Source of the DNA: Deltaproteobacteria bacterium
GTDB taxonomy: Bacteria; UBA10199; DSSB01; JACPFA01
DNA: 64,000 nucleotides
Assembly (NCBI GenBank): GCA_016183235.1
Contig: JACPFA010000015.1
Span: 20,805 to 84,804 of the forward strand
Reading direction: 5' to 3'
The notes under the pieces are model-generated. The model was not told where the DNA came from. It worked only from the letters and a program-made list of their open reading frames with translations, and did no database searches. Positions 1-9,379 of the stretch are shown one piece after another. How positions within the stretch are numbered: position 1 is the first letter of the stretch; each line of letters starts with the position of its first letter. The translations under genes and the position numbers were made by a program.

Positions 1-526
1 CCATGAAACAATGCAGCTCATTGAAAACTGTCCCAAACCGGTGATCGCGGCAGTAAATGGTTTTGCCCTGGGTGGTGGCTTAGAATTGGCCCTAGCTTGT
101 GATTTTATTTACGCTGCTGAGAATGCCAAATTGGGTTTACCCGAAGTAAACTTAGGTATCTTTCCAGGCTTTGGTGGCACCCAACGTTTGTCCCGGTTGA
201 TCGGAAAAAATAAAGCCAAAGAACTTATCTTTTCAGCACGCATGCTTTCAGCTCAAGAAGCCCTTAGCTGGGGAATCGTCAATAAAGTTGTGGCAGCGCC
301 TGAGTTATTAGCCGAAACGCGCAAAGTTGCGGAAACTTTATTAACCAAAGGGCCAGTGGCCATTCGTCTGGCAAAGCAAGCCATCAACGAAGGGGCAGAT
401 TTAGATATTCAAAGCGGGTTAAATTTAGAGCGTGGGATTTTTCCCATGATTTTTGCGACTGCTGATCAAAAAGAAGGTGTGACGGCCTTTTTAGAAAAGC
501 GCGCCGCCAATTTTAAAGGTAATTAG
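1..526 (+). CDS. Enoyl-CoA hydratase/isomerase (crotonase), 5'-truncated by window edge
   Basis: The reading frame is open to the left edge, so this is the C-terminal two thirds of a crotonase-fold protein (family length about 260 aa; about 174 aa visible). It would hydrate 2-trans-enoyl-CoA to 3-hydroxyacyl-CoA in fatty-acid or branched-chain acyl-CoA breakdown. The oxyanion-hole stretch GGGLELALACDF and the following GLPEVNLGIFPGFGGTQR block contain both glutamates used by hydratases (the E of GGGLE and the E of LPE), so activity as a true hydratase is plausible. The methionine at position 11 is internal to the conserved fold and is not the real start. The acyl-CoA dehydrogenase downstream on the same strand supports a beta-oxidation role. 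The substrate is not determined. Confidence 0.93.
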   Translation, partial: HETMQLIENCPKPVIAAVNGFALGGGLELALACDFIYAAENAKLGLPEVNLGIFPGFGGTQRLSRLIGKNKAKELIFSARMLSAQEALSWGIVNKVVAAPELLAETRKVAETLLTKGPVAIRLAKQAINEGADLDIQSGLNLERGIFPMIFATADQKEGVTAFLEKRAANFKGN

Positions 527-528
527 GT

Positions 529-668
529 GTCATTGCGAGCTGCTTCTGTCATCCCCCGGCTTGATCCCCCGATCAAGTCGGGGGACGGGACCCATGATTG
601 CGAGCGTGGCAATCTCACCGGTTAGACAGAAGAGATTGTTTCACCCCTGAAGGGGTTCGCAATAACAG
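529..668. repeat. Dispersed GTCATTGCGAG-class palindromic repeat, composite
   Basis: The spacer between the hydratase and acyl-CoA dehydrogenase genes begins with GTCATTGCGAG and ends with the near-complement TTCGCAATAACAG. It carries a nested hairpin (CCCCCGGCTTGATC... with GATCAAGTCGGGGG) and an inner GCAATCTC/GAGATTG pair. The same class recurs at about 3730, 14360, 51330 and 63086. It is non-coding here. Confidence 0.85.
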
Positions 669-680
669 AATAAAAAATAT

Positions 681-1829
681 ATGGATTTCCAATTAACCGA
701 AGAACAAAAAATGATTCAGCAAATGGCCCGCGACTTTGCCCAGCGTGAAGTTGCACCGGTGGCCGCTAAGCTAGATGAATCCAGCACCTTCCCTGCCATG
801 CATTTAAAAAAGATGGCTGAACTTGGCCTGATGGGCATGATGATTCCCACGGAGTGGGGTGGTTCAGGTCTCGATACTTTAAGTTATGTGTTGGCCTTAG
901 AAGAAATTTCTGCCGCCTGCGCTTCAACCGCAGTGACCATGTCGGTAAATAATTCTTTGTATTGTGGGCCACTCTTAAAATTTGGAACTGAAGCCCAAAA
1001 ACAAAAATATTTAAAACCTTTTGCCAGTGGTGAAAAGTTAGGCGCCTATTGTTTGTCAGAACCTGGTACGGGCTCTGATGCTGCGAATCAGCGTACGGTT
1101 GCTATGCTTAAAGGCGACAAATATATCCTCAATGGCACCAAGAATTTTATAACCAATGGCCCTCATGCCGATGCCATGGTGGTTTATGCCATGACCGACA
1201 AAGAAAAAAGGCATAAGGGGATTTCGTGTTTTATTGTTGAGAAAAATTTCTTAGGCTTTTCGATTGGAAAGATTGAAAATAAATTGGGAATCCGCGCCTC
1301 GTCAACGTCTGAAATCGTGTTAGAAAATTGTGAAGTTCCAAAAGAAAATTTATTGAGTGGTGAGGGGCAAGGCTTCGTCGTGGCGATGAACACACTTGAC
1401 GCTGGCCGTATTGGTATTGGCACTCAAGCCTTAGGGATTGCGCGAGCCGCCTTTGAAGCTGCCCGAAAATATTCCATTGAGCGCGAGGCCTTTGGCAAAA
1501 AGATTGCCGAATTTGGTTCTATTCAAGATTATTTGGCCGATATGAATACGAAAATCGATGCAGCGCGCTTACTCATTCATCGTGCCGCCTGGATGAAAGA
1601 TCAGGGTGTGGCTTTTTCTAAACAAGCGGCGATGGGCAAACTCTTTGCCTCAGAGGCTGCCATGTGGATTACTACCAAGGCCATTCAAGTGTTTGGTGGT
1701 TATGGCTATATGAAAGATTATCCCGTCGAACGTTTATTCCGCGATGCCAAAATCACTGAAATTTACGAGGGCACCTCTGAGATTCAGCGCCTGGTGATTG
1801 CCCGAAATCTCTTAAAAGAAATTTCCTAA
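681..1829 (+). CDS. Acyl-CoA dehydrogenase (short-chain/butyryl-CoA type)
   Basis: This 382-aa flavoprotein has the full acyl-CoA dehydrogenase layout: an N-terminal helical domain (about 1-120), a middle beta-domain with the FAD/substrate motif YCLSEPGTGSDA (about 122-133), and a C-terminal helical domain ending in FGGYGYMKDYPVERLFRD and YEGTSEIQ. The glutamate of YEGTSE sits at the catalytic-base position used by short- and medium-chain enzymes. It would oxidise acyl-CoA to trans-2-enoyl-CoA and pass electrons to ETF. Length matches the family. With the upstream hydratase and the downstream mutase genes, the context suggests short or branched acyl-CoA degradation. Chain specificity cannot be read from sequence alone. 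Confidence 0.95.
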   Translation: MDFQLTEEQKMIQQMARDFAQREVAPVAAKLDESSTFPAMHLKKMAELGLMGMMIPTEWGGSGLDTLSYVLALEEISAACASTAVTMSVNNSLYCGPLLKFGTEAQKQKYLKPFASGEKLGAYCLSEPGTGSDAANQRTVAMLKGDKYILNGTKNFITNGPHADAMVVYAMTDKEKRHKGISCFIVEKNFLGFSIGKIENKLGIRASSTSEIVLENCEVPKENLLSGEGQGFVVAMNTLDAGRIGIGTQALGIARAAFEAARKYSIEREAFGKKIAEFGSIQDYLADMNTKIDAARLLIHRAAWMKDQGVAFSKQAAMGKLFASEAAMWITTKAIQVFGGYGYMKDYPVERLFRDAKITEIYEGTSEIQRLVIARNLLKEIS

Positions 1830-1830
1830 T

Positions 1831-1955
1831 GGGGACCTCTAAAAATGACCCATCTGCTGCGTTGCCCACAAAGCCGCGATCCTCACGTATTTTCATATAC
1901 GCTCCGGTCGCGTCTTTGCGGGCGCCTTGCATCTGGGCCCTTTTTAGAGGTCCCC
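1831..1955. mobile_element. 125-bp MITE-like palindromic element, copy 1
   Basis: The element has 15-bp perfect terminal inverted repeats (GGGGACCTCTAAAAA and its complement) around a GC-rich core containing CGATCCTCACGTAT and ATACGCTCCGGTCGCG. A second copy of exactly the same length lies in opposite orientation at 34477-34601, with about six differences by eye. It sits 1 bp after the acyl-CoA dehydrogenase stop codon and has no credible coding capacity. Confidence 0.85.
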
Positions 1956-1983
1956 AAGAATTCAAGTTGTTAGAGGTGTATTA

Positions 1984-3636
1984 ATGAAACGCTCCAAATC
2001 TAAAAAAGAATGGGAAGAAAACACCCTCAACCCTTTTTTAGAAAAGACCAGCTCCAGCAAAAAAAAATATTCCACGCTTTCTGATTTAGAAATCCAAGCC
2101 CTCTATACCGAAGAAGACAGCCATCATTCAAAAGATAAATTGGGTTATCCAGGCGAGTTTCCTTATACTCGGGGCGTTTATCCCAACATGTATCGGGGCC
2201 GTTTTTGGACCATGCGGCAATTTGCTGGCTTTGGCACCCCCGAAGATACCAATAAACGTTTTCATTATTTGCTAGAGCACGGGCAAACTGGGCTTTCCAC
2301 TGCCTTTCATTTTCCAACCCTTATGGGCTACGATTCAGATTCACCAAGGGCCCGCGGGGAGGTTGGAGTTTGTGGAGTGGCGGTAGATACGCTGCGCGAC
2401 ATGGAAGTGCTTTTTGACAAAATCCCCTTAGATCGTGTGACCACCTCCATGACGATTAACCCACCGGCCTTTGTGTTGTTGGCAATGTACGTGGCAGTGG
2501 GTGAAAAACAAGGGGTGCCTATTCACAAATTAGGTGGCACCACCCAAAACGATATTTTAAAAGAATACATTGCGCAAAATTCTTATGTCTTTCCACCGCG
2601 GCCTTCGATGCGAATTATTGTAGATATGATTGAATATACCACCAAGCACATGCCTAAGTGGTACCCCATCAGTATTAGCGGTTATCACATCCGCGAAGCG
2701 GGTTCGACCGCAGTGCAAGAGTTGGCCTTTACGATTGCCGATGGCATTGCCTATGTCGAAGCTTGCTTAGCACGGGGTTTAAATATCGATGATTTTGCGC
2801 CTAAACTTTCTTTCTTTTGGGATGTGCACAATGATTTTTTTGAAGAAATTGCGAAATTGCGTGCCGCTCGCCGCATGTGGGCGCATATTATGCATGATCG
2901 TTTCAAAGCCAAAAATCCAGAGTCGATGCGCATGAAATTTCATTGCCAAACCGCCGGGGTTTCATTGACTGCGCAACAACCGCTCAACAATGTAACTCGG
3001 GTGACCCTGCAGGCCTTGGCTGCTGTGCTAGGTGGAACGCAATCGCTGCATACCAATTCTTTAGATGAAACTTTGGCCTTGCCCAGTGATGAAGCGGTGC
3101 AAGTGGCTTTGCGTACCCAACAAATCATTGCCCATGAAAGCGGTGTGTCTAATACCGTCGACCCCTTAGCCGGTTCTTACTTTGTTGAAAACCTGACCGA
3201 TCAATTAGAAGAATTGGCTAATAAATATATCAAAAAAATAGACGAGTTAGGAGGCATGGTTAAAGCATTAGATTCGGGTTATCCCATCAAAGAAATAGCC
3301 GAGGCTTCTTTTAAATTACAACGGGACTTCGAGAAAAAAGAACGGGTCGTTGTGGGAGTGAATGATTTTGTGTCCGACCTTGATAAGCCTTTAGAGATTT
3401 TAAAAATTGATGCCAAGGTAGCCCAGACCCAAATCGCCAATCTTAAAAAAGTAAAAGACTCGCGTGATCAAGCCGCAGTTTCGAAATCCCTTGCTACCCT
3501 CAAACAAGTCGCCCAGACTAATGAAAATATAATGCCGCATGTATTAGAGGCGGTGCGTGCCTACACTAGCGTAGGCGAAATCATGGGGACGTTGCGCGAA
3601 GTATTCGGCGAACACCACGACCCCTGCATTCTTTAA
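1984..3636 (+). CDS. mcmA1: Methylmalonyl-CoA mutase-type large (catalytic) subunit
   Basis: The 550-aa protein is the TIM-barrel catalytic part of a B12-dependent acyl-CoA mutase without the C-terminal cobalamin domain. The family block [21 protein letters not shown] (about residues 60-80), the [18 protein letters not shown] and [14 protein letters not shown] blocks and the [17 protein letters not shown] stretch are all present. It would interconvert (R)-methylmalonyl-CoA and succinyl-CoA, or act on isobutyryl-CoA; the two reactions are not separable by eye. The separate B12-binding subunit lies at 4109-4516 on the same strand, which is the split organisation seen in many archaea and some bacteria. 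A 472-bp repeat-filled gap now separates the two. The start ATG follows AGAGGTGTATTA. Confidence 0.93.
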   Translation: MKRSKSKKEWEENTLNPFLEKTSSSKKKYSTLSDLEIQALYTEEDSHHSKDKLGYPGEFPYTRGVYPNMYRGRFWTMRQFAGFGTPEDTNKRFHYLLEHGQTGLSTAFHFPTLMGYDSDSPRARGEVGVCGVAVDTLRDMEVLFDKIPLDRVTTSMTINPPAFVLLAMYVAVGEKQGVPIHKLGGTTQNDILKEYIAQNSYVFPPRPSMRIIVDMIEYTTKHMPKWYPISISGYHIREAGSTAVQELAFTIADGIAYVEACLARGLNIDDFAPKLSFFWDVHNDFFEEIAKLRAARRMWAHIMHDRFKAKNPESMRMKFHCQTAGVSLTAQQPLNNVTRVTLQALAAVLGGTQSLHTNSLDETLALPSDEAVQVALRTQQIIAHESGVSNTVDPLAGSYFVENLTDQLEELANKYIKKIDELGGMVKALDSGYPIKEIAEASFKLQRDFEKKERVVVGVNDFVSDLDKPLEILKIDAKVAQTQIANLKKVKDSRDQAAVSKSLATLKQVAQTNENIMPHVLEAVRAYTSVGEIMGTLREVFGEHHDPCIL

Positions 3637-4108
3637 ATAATGTCATTCTGAGTCATTTGCCCCACGTCTTTTCGAGGTAGGGAGAGGCCAATGGAGAGCC
3701 CGCGCCCGGTCGGCTTAAGGAGGGCTTCTGTCATTGCGAGGAGTCTGCGACGAAGCAATCTCCTCGGTTTAACCGGTGAGATTGCCACGCCCGTTGGGCT
3801 CGCAATGACAGCATTTATATTACCCTCCTACGGCGGAGTAAAGCTCCTTCGCAAAGCCTCAGGACAGGCTCCGGAGGTTCAAAAAATTATATTATTTTTT
3901 TGAATTAGAGGATGACAGAGGAATACTCTAATTCAATAAAAATAAATAATTTTTTGAGCCGAGTAGGCTTTACGGGTGCGGGTTCTCGACAACACCCTTA
4001 GCCCAGTTCACTAAAACTTTTTAGGTACGGTGATTTGCAAACGAAATGAGAGACTTGAAAAATTCATCTTGATCCCATGCCCCCAATCCAGTATGCAAGG
4101 GCGTCTTT
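3637..4108. repeat. 472-bp gene-free spacer filled with dispersed repeats
   Basis: The gap between the two mutase subunit genes holds three repeat elements. A GTCATTGCGAG...CGCAATGACAG palindrome lies at 3730-3811. A block CCTTCGCAAAGCCTCAGGAC and following bases, at about 3848-3876, recurs at about 6621-6648. An AT-rich hairpin with 30-nt arms lies at 3881-3955 (left arm starting AAAAAATTATATTA, right arm ending AATAATTTTTT; about three mismatches). Short open frames here are repeat-derived and not convincing genes. No strong promoter was recognised ahead of the small subunit. Confidence 0.75.
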
Positions 4109-4516
4109 ATGGCAGAACGAAAACTACGCATTCTAGTGGGTAAGCCAGGGCTCGATGGTCATGATCGAGGGGCCAAGGTCATTGCCCGTGCCTTACGCGA
4201 TGCAGGTGTTGAGGTGATCTACACCGGCCTACACCAAACCCCTGAAATGATCGTTGATACATCGATTCAAGAAGATGTCGATGCCGTGAGTTTATCGATT
4301 TTATCCGGGGCTCATAATTATGTATTTCCAGAAATCATTCGTTTATTAAAAGAAAAAGGCATGGGTGATGTGGTGGTGTTTGGCGGGGGCATTGTGCCGG
4401 ATGATGATATTGCTAGCTTAAAAAAATCTGGTGTGAAAGAAATTTTTACCCCCGGTACTCCGTTAAAATCCATTATTGATTGGGTCTTCCAAAACGTCCA
4501 GCCGCGTAAGTTATAA
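4109..4516 (+). CDS. mcmA2: Methylmalonyl-CoA mutase small subunit, B12-binding domain
   Basis: This 135-aa Rossmann-like protein is the cobalamin-binding half of an acyl-CoA mutase. It has the base-off/His-on signature DGHDRG (DxHxxG) near residues 16-21, where the histidine coordinates cobalt, then LSILSGAH and GGGIVPDDD, which line the nucleotide loop. It should pair with the 550-aa catalytic subunit upstream. Its length matches free-standing B12 subunits (about 130-145 aa). No strong ribosome-binding site precedes the ATG. The 3' end runs to within a few bases of the convergent membrane-protein gene; the stop codons overlap by 6 bp. Confidence 0.95.
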   Translation: MAERKLRILVGKPGLDGHDRGAKVIARALRDAGVEVIYTGLHQTPEMIVDTSIQEDVDAVSLSILSGAHNYVFPEIIRLLKEKGMGDVVVFGGGIVPDDDIASLKKSGVKEIFTPGTPLKSIIDWVFQNVQPRKL

Positions 4517-5521
4517 TTGTTTTATTTCTTTGCGTATCTTCTCTAACGAACCCATCGAAATTTTGAACCGCCGACTCCATTTAAAATAAAAAATTAAGCC
4601 AAGCATGGTGATGGGGATAAACTGCATCATGTGAAAGTATAGCCCAAGGCTTAATCCCACTTCTCTACTGATTCCCAAATAATGATAAGCCAACACACAG
4701 GCAAACTCAAAGGTGCCAATGCTACCCGGGGCACTGGGTATGGCGGTGGCCAAGTTAAAGGCTACCAGAATAAAAAAAAGTGTTTCAATACCAAGCGACA
4801 ACCCAAAGGCATGATGAACAAAGATGAGTGAGTAGGCCACAATGCTCCAAACAACAAGCGTATTAAAGATGATGTAACAAAAACGTTTAGGCGATTGAAT
4901 GAGTTTGCCAAGATTGTTTAGATGGTAGAGAAATTCAATGGGCCAGCGAAAGAAGGGGTGAGATTTTTCCCATTGTTTGAGATCAATGCGTAATTTTCTA
5001 AGCACCATTAACAGAATAACGGTGCCTAATAAGATGATGGCTAAAACATATGCGCTGTAGCTCAAGCCCTTGGGAATGGGGAGTTTAAAACTTAAAACAA
5101 TGAGAATGATCAATAGTCCAATCCCATCAAAAAAATGTTCAAACCCAATACTGCCTAGTACTTGGCTAAAAGGTTTTTGGCTTTGTTTGGCTAAAAAGGC
5201 CCCGCGTAAAATTTCACCAGCCTTCAGTGGCAAGATATTATTGCCCATTGAGCCAATGCTGATCAATTCGAAAAGGTCTTTGGTTTTGACAGGCAGAAAG
5301 GGTTGTAAAATAAGTTTCCAACGAATGGCTTTGGTTAATAAAACTAAGAGATCAAAAAAGGGGACCCACAAAAGTTGCCAAGGGTAGGGCAACTTTAAGG
5401 CCTGGTAAAAATCTTTTAGATTAATTGAATAATAGGTGAGAACGATAAAAGCGATAGAAAAGCCAATGCCTAGTATATTGAGAAAATTTTCTTTGAGCCG
5501 TACTTTCATTGTAATTTTCAT
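4511..5521 (-). CDS. Flippase-like integral membrane protein (LPG synthase TM-domain family)
   Basis: The protein (336 aa from the chosen start) is almost entirely hydrophobic helices, about eight predicted. It has two hallmarks of the lysylphosphatidylglycerol-synthase transmembrane/UPF0104 family: [15 protein letters not shown] (about 85-99) and [19 protein letters not shown] (about 255-273). Members without the aminoacyl-transferase domain are thought to move lipids or lipid-linked intermediates. The start at 5521 gives an ATGA overlap with the stop of the upstream oxidoreductase gene and is preferred over an upstream in-frame start at 5554. The overlap implies an operon and translational coupling. 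The transported substrate is unknown; the nearby sphingolipid-like genes make an envelope-lipid role attractive (inference). Confidence 0.85.
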   Translation of the reverse strand: MKITMKVRLKENFLNILGIGFSIAFIVLTYYSINLKDFYQALKLPYPWQLLWVPFFDLLVLLTKAIRWKLILQPFLPVKTKDLFELISIGSMGNNILPLKAGEILRGAFLAKQSQKPFSQVLGSIGFEHFFDGIGLLIILIVLSFKLPIPKGLSYSAYVLAIILLGTVILLMVLRKLRIDLKQWEKSHPFFRWPIEFLYHLNNLGKLIQSPKRFCYIIFNTLVVWSIVAYSLIFVHHAFGLSLGIETLFFILVAFNLATAIPSAPGSIGTFEFACVLAYHYLGISREVGLSLGLYFHMMQFIPITMLGLIFYFKWSRRFKISMGSLEKIRKEIKQL

Positions 5522-6561
5522 TGTAACATCGATAACACATGCTGTGCGATGCAAGGCGCACTGGTGAGGCCAGGGGATTCGATTCCTAATAGATGAATCC
5601 AGTTAGAATGTTGAAGGATCGTAAAATCTCGAACGGGTTTTCCATCGTGAAATAATTTAGGGCGATTACCCGAGTAACCAGGATTTAAATAGGGAGTTCC
5701 GCAGCCCGGTAAATCTTGTTTAATCGCCTGTTGAAATGGGGCTTCTTCAGAACGGTGATGGTAATCGGATTTTTCTTCAATGAAAAATGCATTGGGGCCC
5801 AATAAGGTTTGGTTATCCATGGTTGGAGTAAAATGAATACCAAGCCCTAAGCCCTTTGGATCGGGCAGATGATAAATGGGGCGTTGCACGATTGGAAGGC
5901 TCGCCACATAATAATCACCACGGCAGGGTTTGATTTCGTAACCTAATAGCCCCGATGCTAAGGCGAATTGGTCGCACCACAGTCCAGCACTATTGATGGC
6001 ACAATCAAATTCAATGGGCCCGCGGGTGGTGGTTAATTCATGAGGCTTGGCTTCAAGCACTTCGCAACTTAAAAGAAGTTGCCCGCCTTGATTTTCAAAA
6101 TATAAGGCCAATTGTTTAACATAGGTGGCTGCATCTAAAATTCCAGAACTGGGGATCAAGAGGGCATCGGTTTTTCGAATATTGGGTTGATAGGTTTCGA
6201 TTTCAGATGCCTTGATCCAACGTGGCTCAGGGATTTTTAGGTTTTTCAATTTTTCTAAAAATTTTTCAGCTTGCTCGTGTTGATGAGGTTCAAGCAAAAT
6301 GAGTTTTCCGCAAGGCAAAAAGGGAATTTTAAGTTTTTTGACCCATTCATAGGTCAACCGATTCCCCTCCACACAAAATTTTTCTTTTAAACTCCCCGAT
6401 TCATAAAAAATCCCCGCATGAATAACCCCACTGTTACGGCCACTCGTATGTTCAGCAAGAAATTTTTCCTTTTCCAAAACAAAAACCTCATGCCCCTTAC
6501 TTCGCAACGCTTCAGCAACATGTAACCCCACAATCCCCGCACCAATAACCACAATTCTCAT
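5518..6561 (-). CDS. lhgO: FAD-dependent oxidoreductase, L-2-hydroxyglutarate oxidase (LhgO) family
   Basis: The N-terminus IVVIGAGIVGLHVAEAL (residues 3-19) is a Rossmann FAD-binding motif, followed by the family stretch HTSGRNSGVIHAGIFY (about 38-53). This matches the LhgO/L2HGDH branch of the DAO superfamily, which oxidises L-2-hydroxyglutarate to 2-oxoglutarate. At 347 aa it is shorter than E. coli LhgO (about 420 aa), so substrate and electron acceptor are uncertain. Glycerol-3-phosphate oxidase-like or other 2-hydroxyacid oxidase roles remain possible. The stop overlaps the start of the flippase-like gene (ATGA). Confidence 0.8.
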   Translation of the reverse strand: MRIVVIGAGIVGLHVAEALRSKGHEVFVLEKEKFLAEHTSGRNSGVIHAGIFYESGSLKEKFCVEGNRLTYEWVKKLKIPFLPCGKLILLEPHQHEQAEKFLEKLKNLKIPEPRWIKASEIETYQPNIRKTDALLIPSSGILDAATYVKQLALYFENQGGQLLLSCEVLEAKPHELTTTRGPIEFDCAINSAGLWCDQFALASGLLGYEIKPCRGDYYVASLPIVQRPIYHLPDPKGLGLGIHFTPTMDNQTLLGPNAFFIEEKSDYHHRSEEAPFQQAIKQDLPGCGTPYLNPGYSGNRPKLFHDGKPVRDFTILQHSNWIHLLGIESPGLTSAPCIAQHVLSMLQ

Positions 6562-6581
6562 AAATGATTTGCCCTATATAT

Positions 6582-6797
6582 TGAATAGTTTGCTTGTAAA
6601 GTGTTTCAGTTGGCCATTGTTCCTTCGCAAAGCCTCAGGACAGGCTCCGCAGCGGGGCCCCCAATGCGGATTGGCGGGCATGGAAAGCCGAGGCCCGCCG
6701 AAGGCGGGAACGCGGAAGGCTTCCATGCCCGCTGGCCCCATGAAGGTCGCCGCGAGAGGCACCGGCCAACTGAAACACTTTACAAGCAAACTATTCA
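6582..6797. mobile_element. 216-bp element with 34-bp perfect inverted ends
   Basis: A 34-nt arm at 6582-6615 (starting TGAATAGTTTGC) is repeated as an exact reverse complement at 6764-6797. The interior is GC-rich. It holds the CTTCGCAAAGCCTCAGGAC block also seen near 3850 and an inner inverted pair (GGCGGGCATGGA with TCCATGCCCGCTGG). Open frames on both strands merely follow the palindrome. The element sits between the GNAT-fold gene and the LhgO-like gene, which read in the same direction, so it could act as an intra-operon hairpin or be a small non-autonomous mobile element. Confidence 0.8.
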
Positions 6798-6807
6798 TAT
6801 TTGCCTG

Positions 6808-7938
6808 TCATATTTGTCTCTGATAAACGCGATATTTTTTGTAGATTCTTCCACCCATAAATTCGATGCCTTGGTTAATTTTTTCATTGTCTTCTAGGGT
6901 CCAAGAGAGTTCTCCATACTTGTAATTGAGAGCCAGCGCTCGTTGATTAGACTTTACATATAATAAAACGCTTAATCCCCCCAACACACTGCCGCGATAT
7001 TCTTTTTTTACCCCTAACAGGGCCATTCGCATTGTTTTGAAAGCGTGAGTCTTCAATCGGTATAAAAGCTTGATCCACCCAAAAGGCCATAATTTACCTT
7101 TAAGGTCATGGGTGATTTCGTAGATATTAGGCAACACCAAACAAAAAGCAGCAGGGTCGCCCTTGACCTCCGCAATAAGAACAAAACGTTCATCAAGGAT
7201 TTGTTTAAAATCATGAGCTGCCTTTTTAGCTTGGGCCTCAGTGATAGGCACAAAGCCCCAATTATTGCTCCAAGCGCTGTTAAAGACTTCGCGAATAATT
7301 TGAATGTCGCGGTAAAAATGTTTTTTGTCGAGATGGCGGATGGTTAAACCAGGGTATTGCGAAACCGCCTCCGCGATTTGTAGAGCGGGTTCAGGAATGA
7401 CTTGGGTATTGTAATACCAGGCGTAGAGATCTTTGAGTTTGGTAAAACCTTGTCCCCCTAATAAGGTGGGATAATAGGCGGGGTTATAGGGCATGCCCAC
7501 CATCATGGGGTGCTCAAAACCTTCGATGAGCAATCCTGTTTCGTCGTTGGTGGTGAAGTTAAGCGGTCCCACCATAACCTTACAATCTTTTGTTTTAAGA
7601 AAATTAGCCGCGGTTTCTACTAAAGCTTGTGCAATTTCAGGATTCTCAATCGATTCAAAAAATCCAAAACAACCATAGCCCATGTCTTTAAATTTTTTAT
7701 GAGTAGGGTCATGATGAGCCGAGATTCCACCGACGGGTTTATTATTTTGATAAGCCAGAAAATGGCGAACGGAAGCGTGTTGATAAAATGGATTTTTTTT
7801 GCGATGTAACAAACCCCATCTTTCTTGAAAAAGAGGTGGGATATAATTGGGAATATGGGCGTGAAGTTGGAAGGGCAACCGAGCAAATTTTTTTAATTCA
7901 CGCTGAGAATCGACTTCAACAATTTGTATCTTTGACAT
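6808..7938 (-). CDS. GNAT-fold N-acyltransferase-like protein, candidate bacterial ceramide synthase
   Basis: The 376-aa protein belongs to a large family annotated as GNAT or hypothetical, recognisable by FxxLPFxLHAHIPNYIPPL (about 18-35), NPFYQHASVRHFLA (about 48-61), GFFESIENPE, VGPLNFTTNDETGLLIEGF (about 121-139) and MPYNPAYYPTLL. From memory, the bacterial ceramide synthase defined in Caulobacter belongs to this superfamily; I could not check this by search. The gene starts 7 bp after the stop of the serine palmitoyltransferase-like gene. That spacing supports N-acylation of the long-chain base made by that enzyme. A generic acyltransferase of other function is the alternative. Confidence 0.72.
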   Translation of the reverse strand: MSKIQIVEVDSQRELKKFARLPFQLHAHIPNYIPPLFQERWGLLHRKKNPFYQHASVRHFLAYQNNKPVGGISAHHDPTHKKFKDMGYGCFGFFESIENPEIAQALVETAANFLKTKDCKVMVGPLNFTTNDETGLLIEGFEHPMMVGMPYNPAYYPTLLGGQGFTKLKDLYAWYYNTQVIPEPALQIAEAVSQYPGLTIRHLDKKHFYRDIQIIREVFNSAWSNNWGFVPITEAQAKKAAHDFKQILDERFVLIAEVKGDPAAFCLVLPNIYEITHDLKGKLWPFGWIKLLYRLKTHAFKTMRMALLGVKKEYRGSVLGGLSVLLYVKSNQRALALNYKYGELSWTLEDNEKINQGIEFMGGRIYKKYRVYQRQI

Positions 7939-7944
7939 GGGTTG

Positions 7945-9219
7945 TTAGAAAGCCTTGGATGCTTTTTGGGATTGATTGAGTAAGCCGTATTGTCCCCCCA
8001 CCTTTTGAAAAATTTCAAGCACTTCATCTAATTGCTTAAAGGTATGGGTTGCGGTTACACTTACCCGCAAGGTGGCAGTATTTTTCCCCACGGCGGGATA
8101 TAATACAGGGTTCACATAAACACCTGCATCAAGCAGTGCTTTCCAAACCATGACACAGACAAAATCATTCCCTACCACAATGGGGATAATAGGCGTTTCT
8201 CCATCGGTGGCATTAAACCCGAGATTTTTGAGACCGTTACGGAGATAATTTCCGTTGTCTTTTAAACGGGCGACGCGTTCGGGTTCTTGCTTGAGGATAT
8301 TTAGACAACAGCGCGCGCTGGCGATATTAGCCGGATTCAGCGAGGCGCTAAAGATGATCGATCTTCCAAAGATGCGAATATAATCGATTACATCCGAATC
8401 ACTAGCCACAAATCCACCAATGGAAGCAAAGCTCTTACTGAACGTGGCCATCATAATGTCGACCTCGTTGGTTAAACCAAAATGGCTAGCAGTTCCTCGG
8501 CCGCCTTTACCCAAGACACCTAAGGCATGGGCATCGTCAACCAAAACTCGCCCTTCGTATTCTTTGGTAACCTTAACCACATCGGACAGATTAATAATGT
8601 CTCCCTCCATGCTAAAAATACCATCTACAGCTACGAAGGCTCCCTCGTCTTCTTCAAGGCCGCGTAAGGCAAGTTTGAGATCTAAAATGTCATTGTGTTT
8701 AAATAAAACCTCTCGGCCATCCGAAATCTTAGTGCCATCACGAATGCTGGCGTGATTTTTTTTATCAGAAATAACGACGGTCTTAGCATTGGCAATGGCT
8801 GAAATAATACCAATATTGGTTTGGTATCCTGTGGCAAACACAAGGGCTGCTTCTTTGCCGACAAACTCGGCGAGTTCACCTTCAAATTCTTCGTGCATTT
8901 TGATGGAGCCATTGAGAAAACGAGAACCGGTAAGGCTAGTGCCGTATTTTCGAATGGCTTCGATCGAGGCTTCACGGACCTTAGGATGAGAGGTAAGCCC
9001 TAGGTAGTTGTTACTACCGAGCATGAAGACCTTTTCTCCTTGAAAGTAGGCGACGGTTCCTTCGTTGGAATCGAGCGGTAAATAATAGGGGAAATAACCT
9101 GTTTCTTTGAAGGGGTTCAAGAGCAGTTGAAAGGCCCTAGTTTTGGCAAATACATCTTTTCCGCCCATTTGGGTGATGGCGTGGCGGGCTTGCATGGTGG
9201 CTTCGGGGTTAAAGGTCAT
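7945..9219 (-). CDS. spt: Alpha-oxoamine synthase, serine palmitoyltransferase-like
   Basis: This 424-aa PLP enzyme is of the alpha-oxoamine synthase family (SPT, KBL, BioF, HemA). It has GSNNYLGLTSHPKV (about 67-80), GTSLTGSRFLNGS, DDAHALGVLGKGGRGT (about 228-243) and the PLP-lysine motif ATFSKSFASIGGF (about 254-266). The SNNYLGL and SRFLNG wording and the long N-terminal extension resemble bacterial serine palmitoyltransferases more than BioF or KBL (family knowledge, by eye). It would condense serine with an acyl thioester to 3-ketosphinganine. AAAGGAG lies a few bases before the ATG. The next gene, 7 bp downstream, is the candidate ceramide synthase. 2-Amino-3-ketobutyrate CoA ligase is the main alternative. 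Confidence 0.82.
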   Translation of the reverse strand: MTFNPEATMQARHAITQMGGKDVFAKTRAFQLLLNPFKETGYFPYYLPLDSNEGTVAYFQGEKVFMLGSNNYLGLTSHPKVREASIEAIRKYGTSLTGSRFLNGSIKMHEEFEGELAEFVGKEAALVFATGYQTNIGIISAIANAKTVVISDKKNHASIRDGTKISDGREVLFKHNDILDLKLALRGLEEDEGAFVAVDGIFSMEGDIINLSDVVKVTKEYEGRVLVDDAHALGVLGKGGRGTASHFGLTNEVDIMMATFSKSFASIGGFVASDSDVIDYIRIFGRSIIFSASLNPANIASARCCLNILKQEPERVARLKDNGNYLRNGLKNLGFNATDGETPIIPIVVGNDFVCVMVWKALLDAGVYVNPVLYPAVGKNTATLRVSVTATHTFKQLDEVLEIFQKVGGQYGLLNQSQKASKAF

Positions 9220-9288
9220 GGATCACTCCTTTAATAACTTGGGAAAAGGGCATTTATAAGAGAAAGTGACGGTCAGCACAATAGAAAA

Positions 9289-9377
9289 TGTTGAAAAACG
9301 TACTTTCTGTCATCCCTGCGAAAGCAGGGATCCAGTGATTTCAAATAGTTCTGGATTCCCGCCTCCGCGGGAATGAC
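9289..9377. repeat. TGTTGAAA/GTCATCCCTGCG-class palindromic repeat
   Basis: TGTTGAAA is followed by GTCATCCCTGCGAAAGCAGG and, after a short AT-rich loop, TTCCCGCCTCCGCGGGAATGAC. It is an inverted copy of the element that disrupts a PIN toxin gene at 47100-47199. It lies between the GT2/NodB gene and spt, both transcribed leftward. Confidence 0.8.
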
Positions 9378-9379
9378 AT

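Noticed and set aside
3691..3903. 70-aa open frame between the mutase subunit genes
   Set aside because: It is composed of translated GTCATTGCGAG-class repeats and lacks a credible start context.
6569..6897. Three overlapping open frames between the LhgO-like and GNAT-fold genes
   Set aside because: They lie in the 216-bp palindromic element; the similar peptides on both strands simply mirror the inverted repeat.
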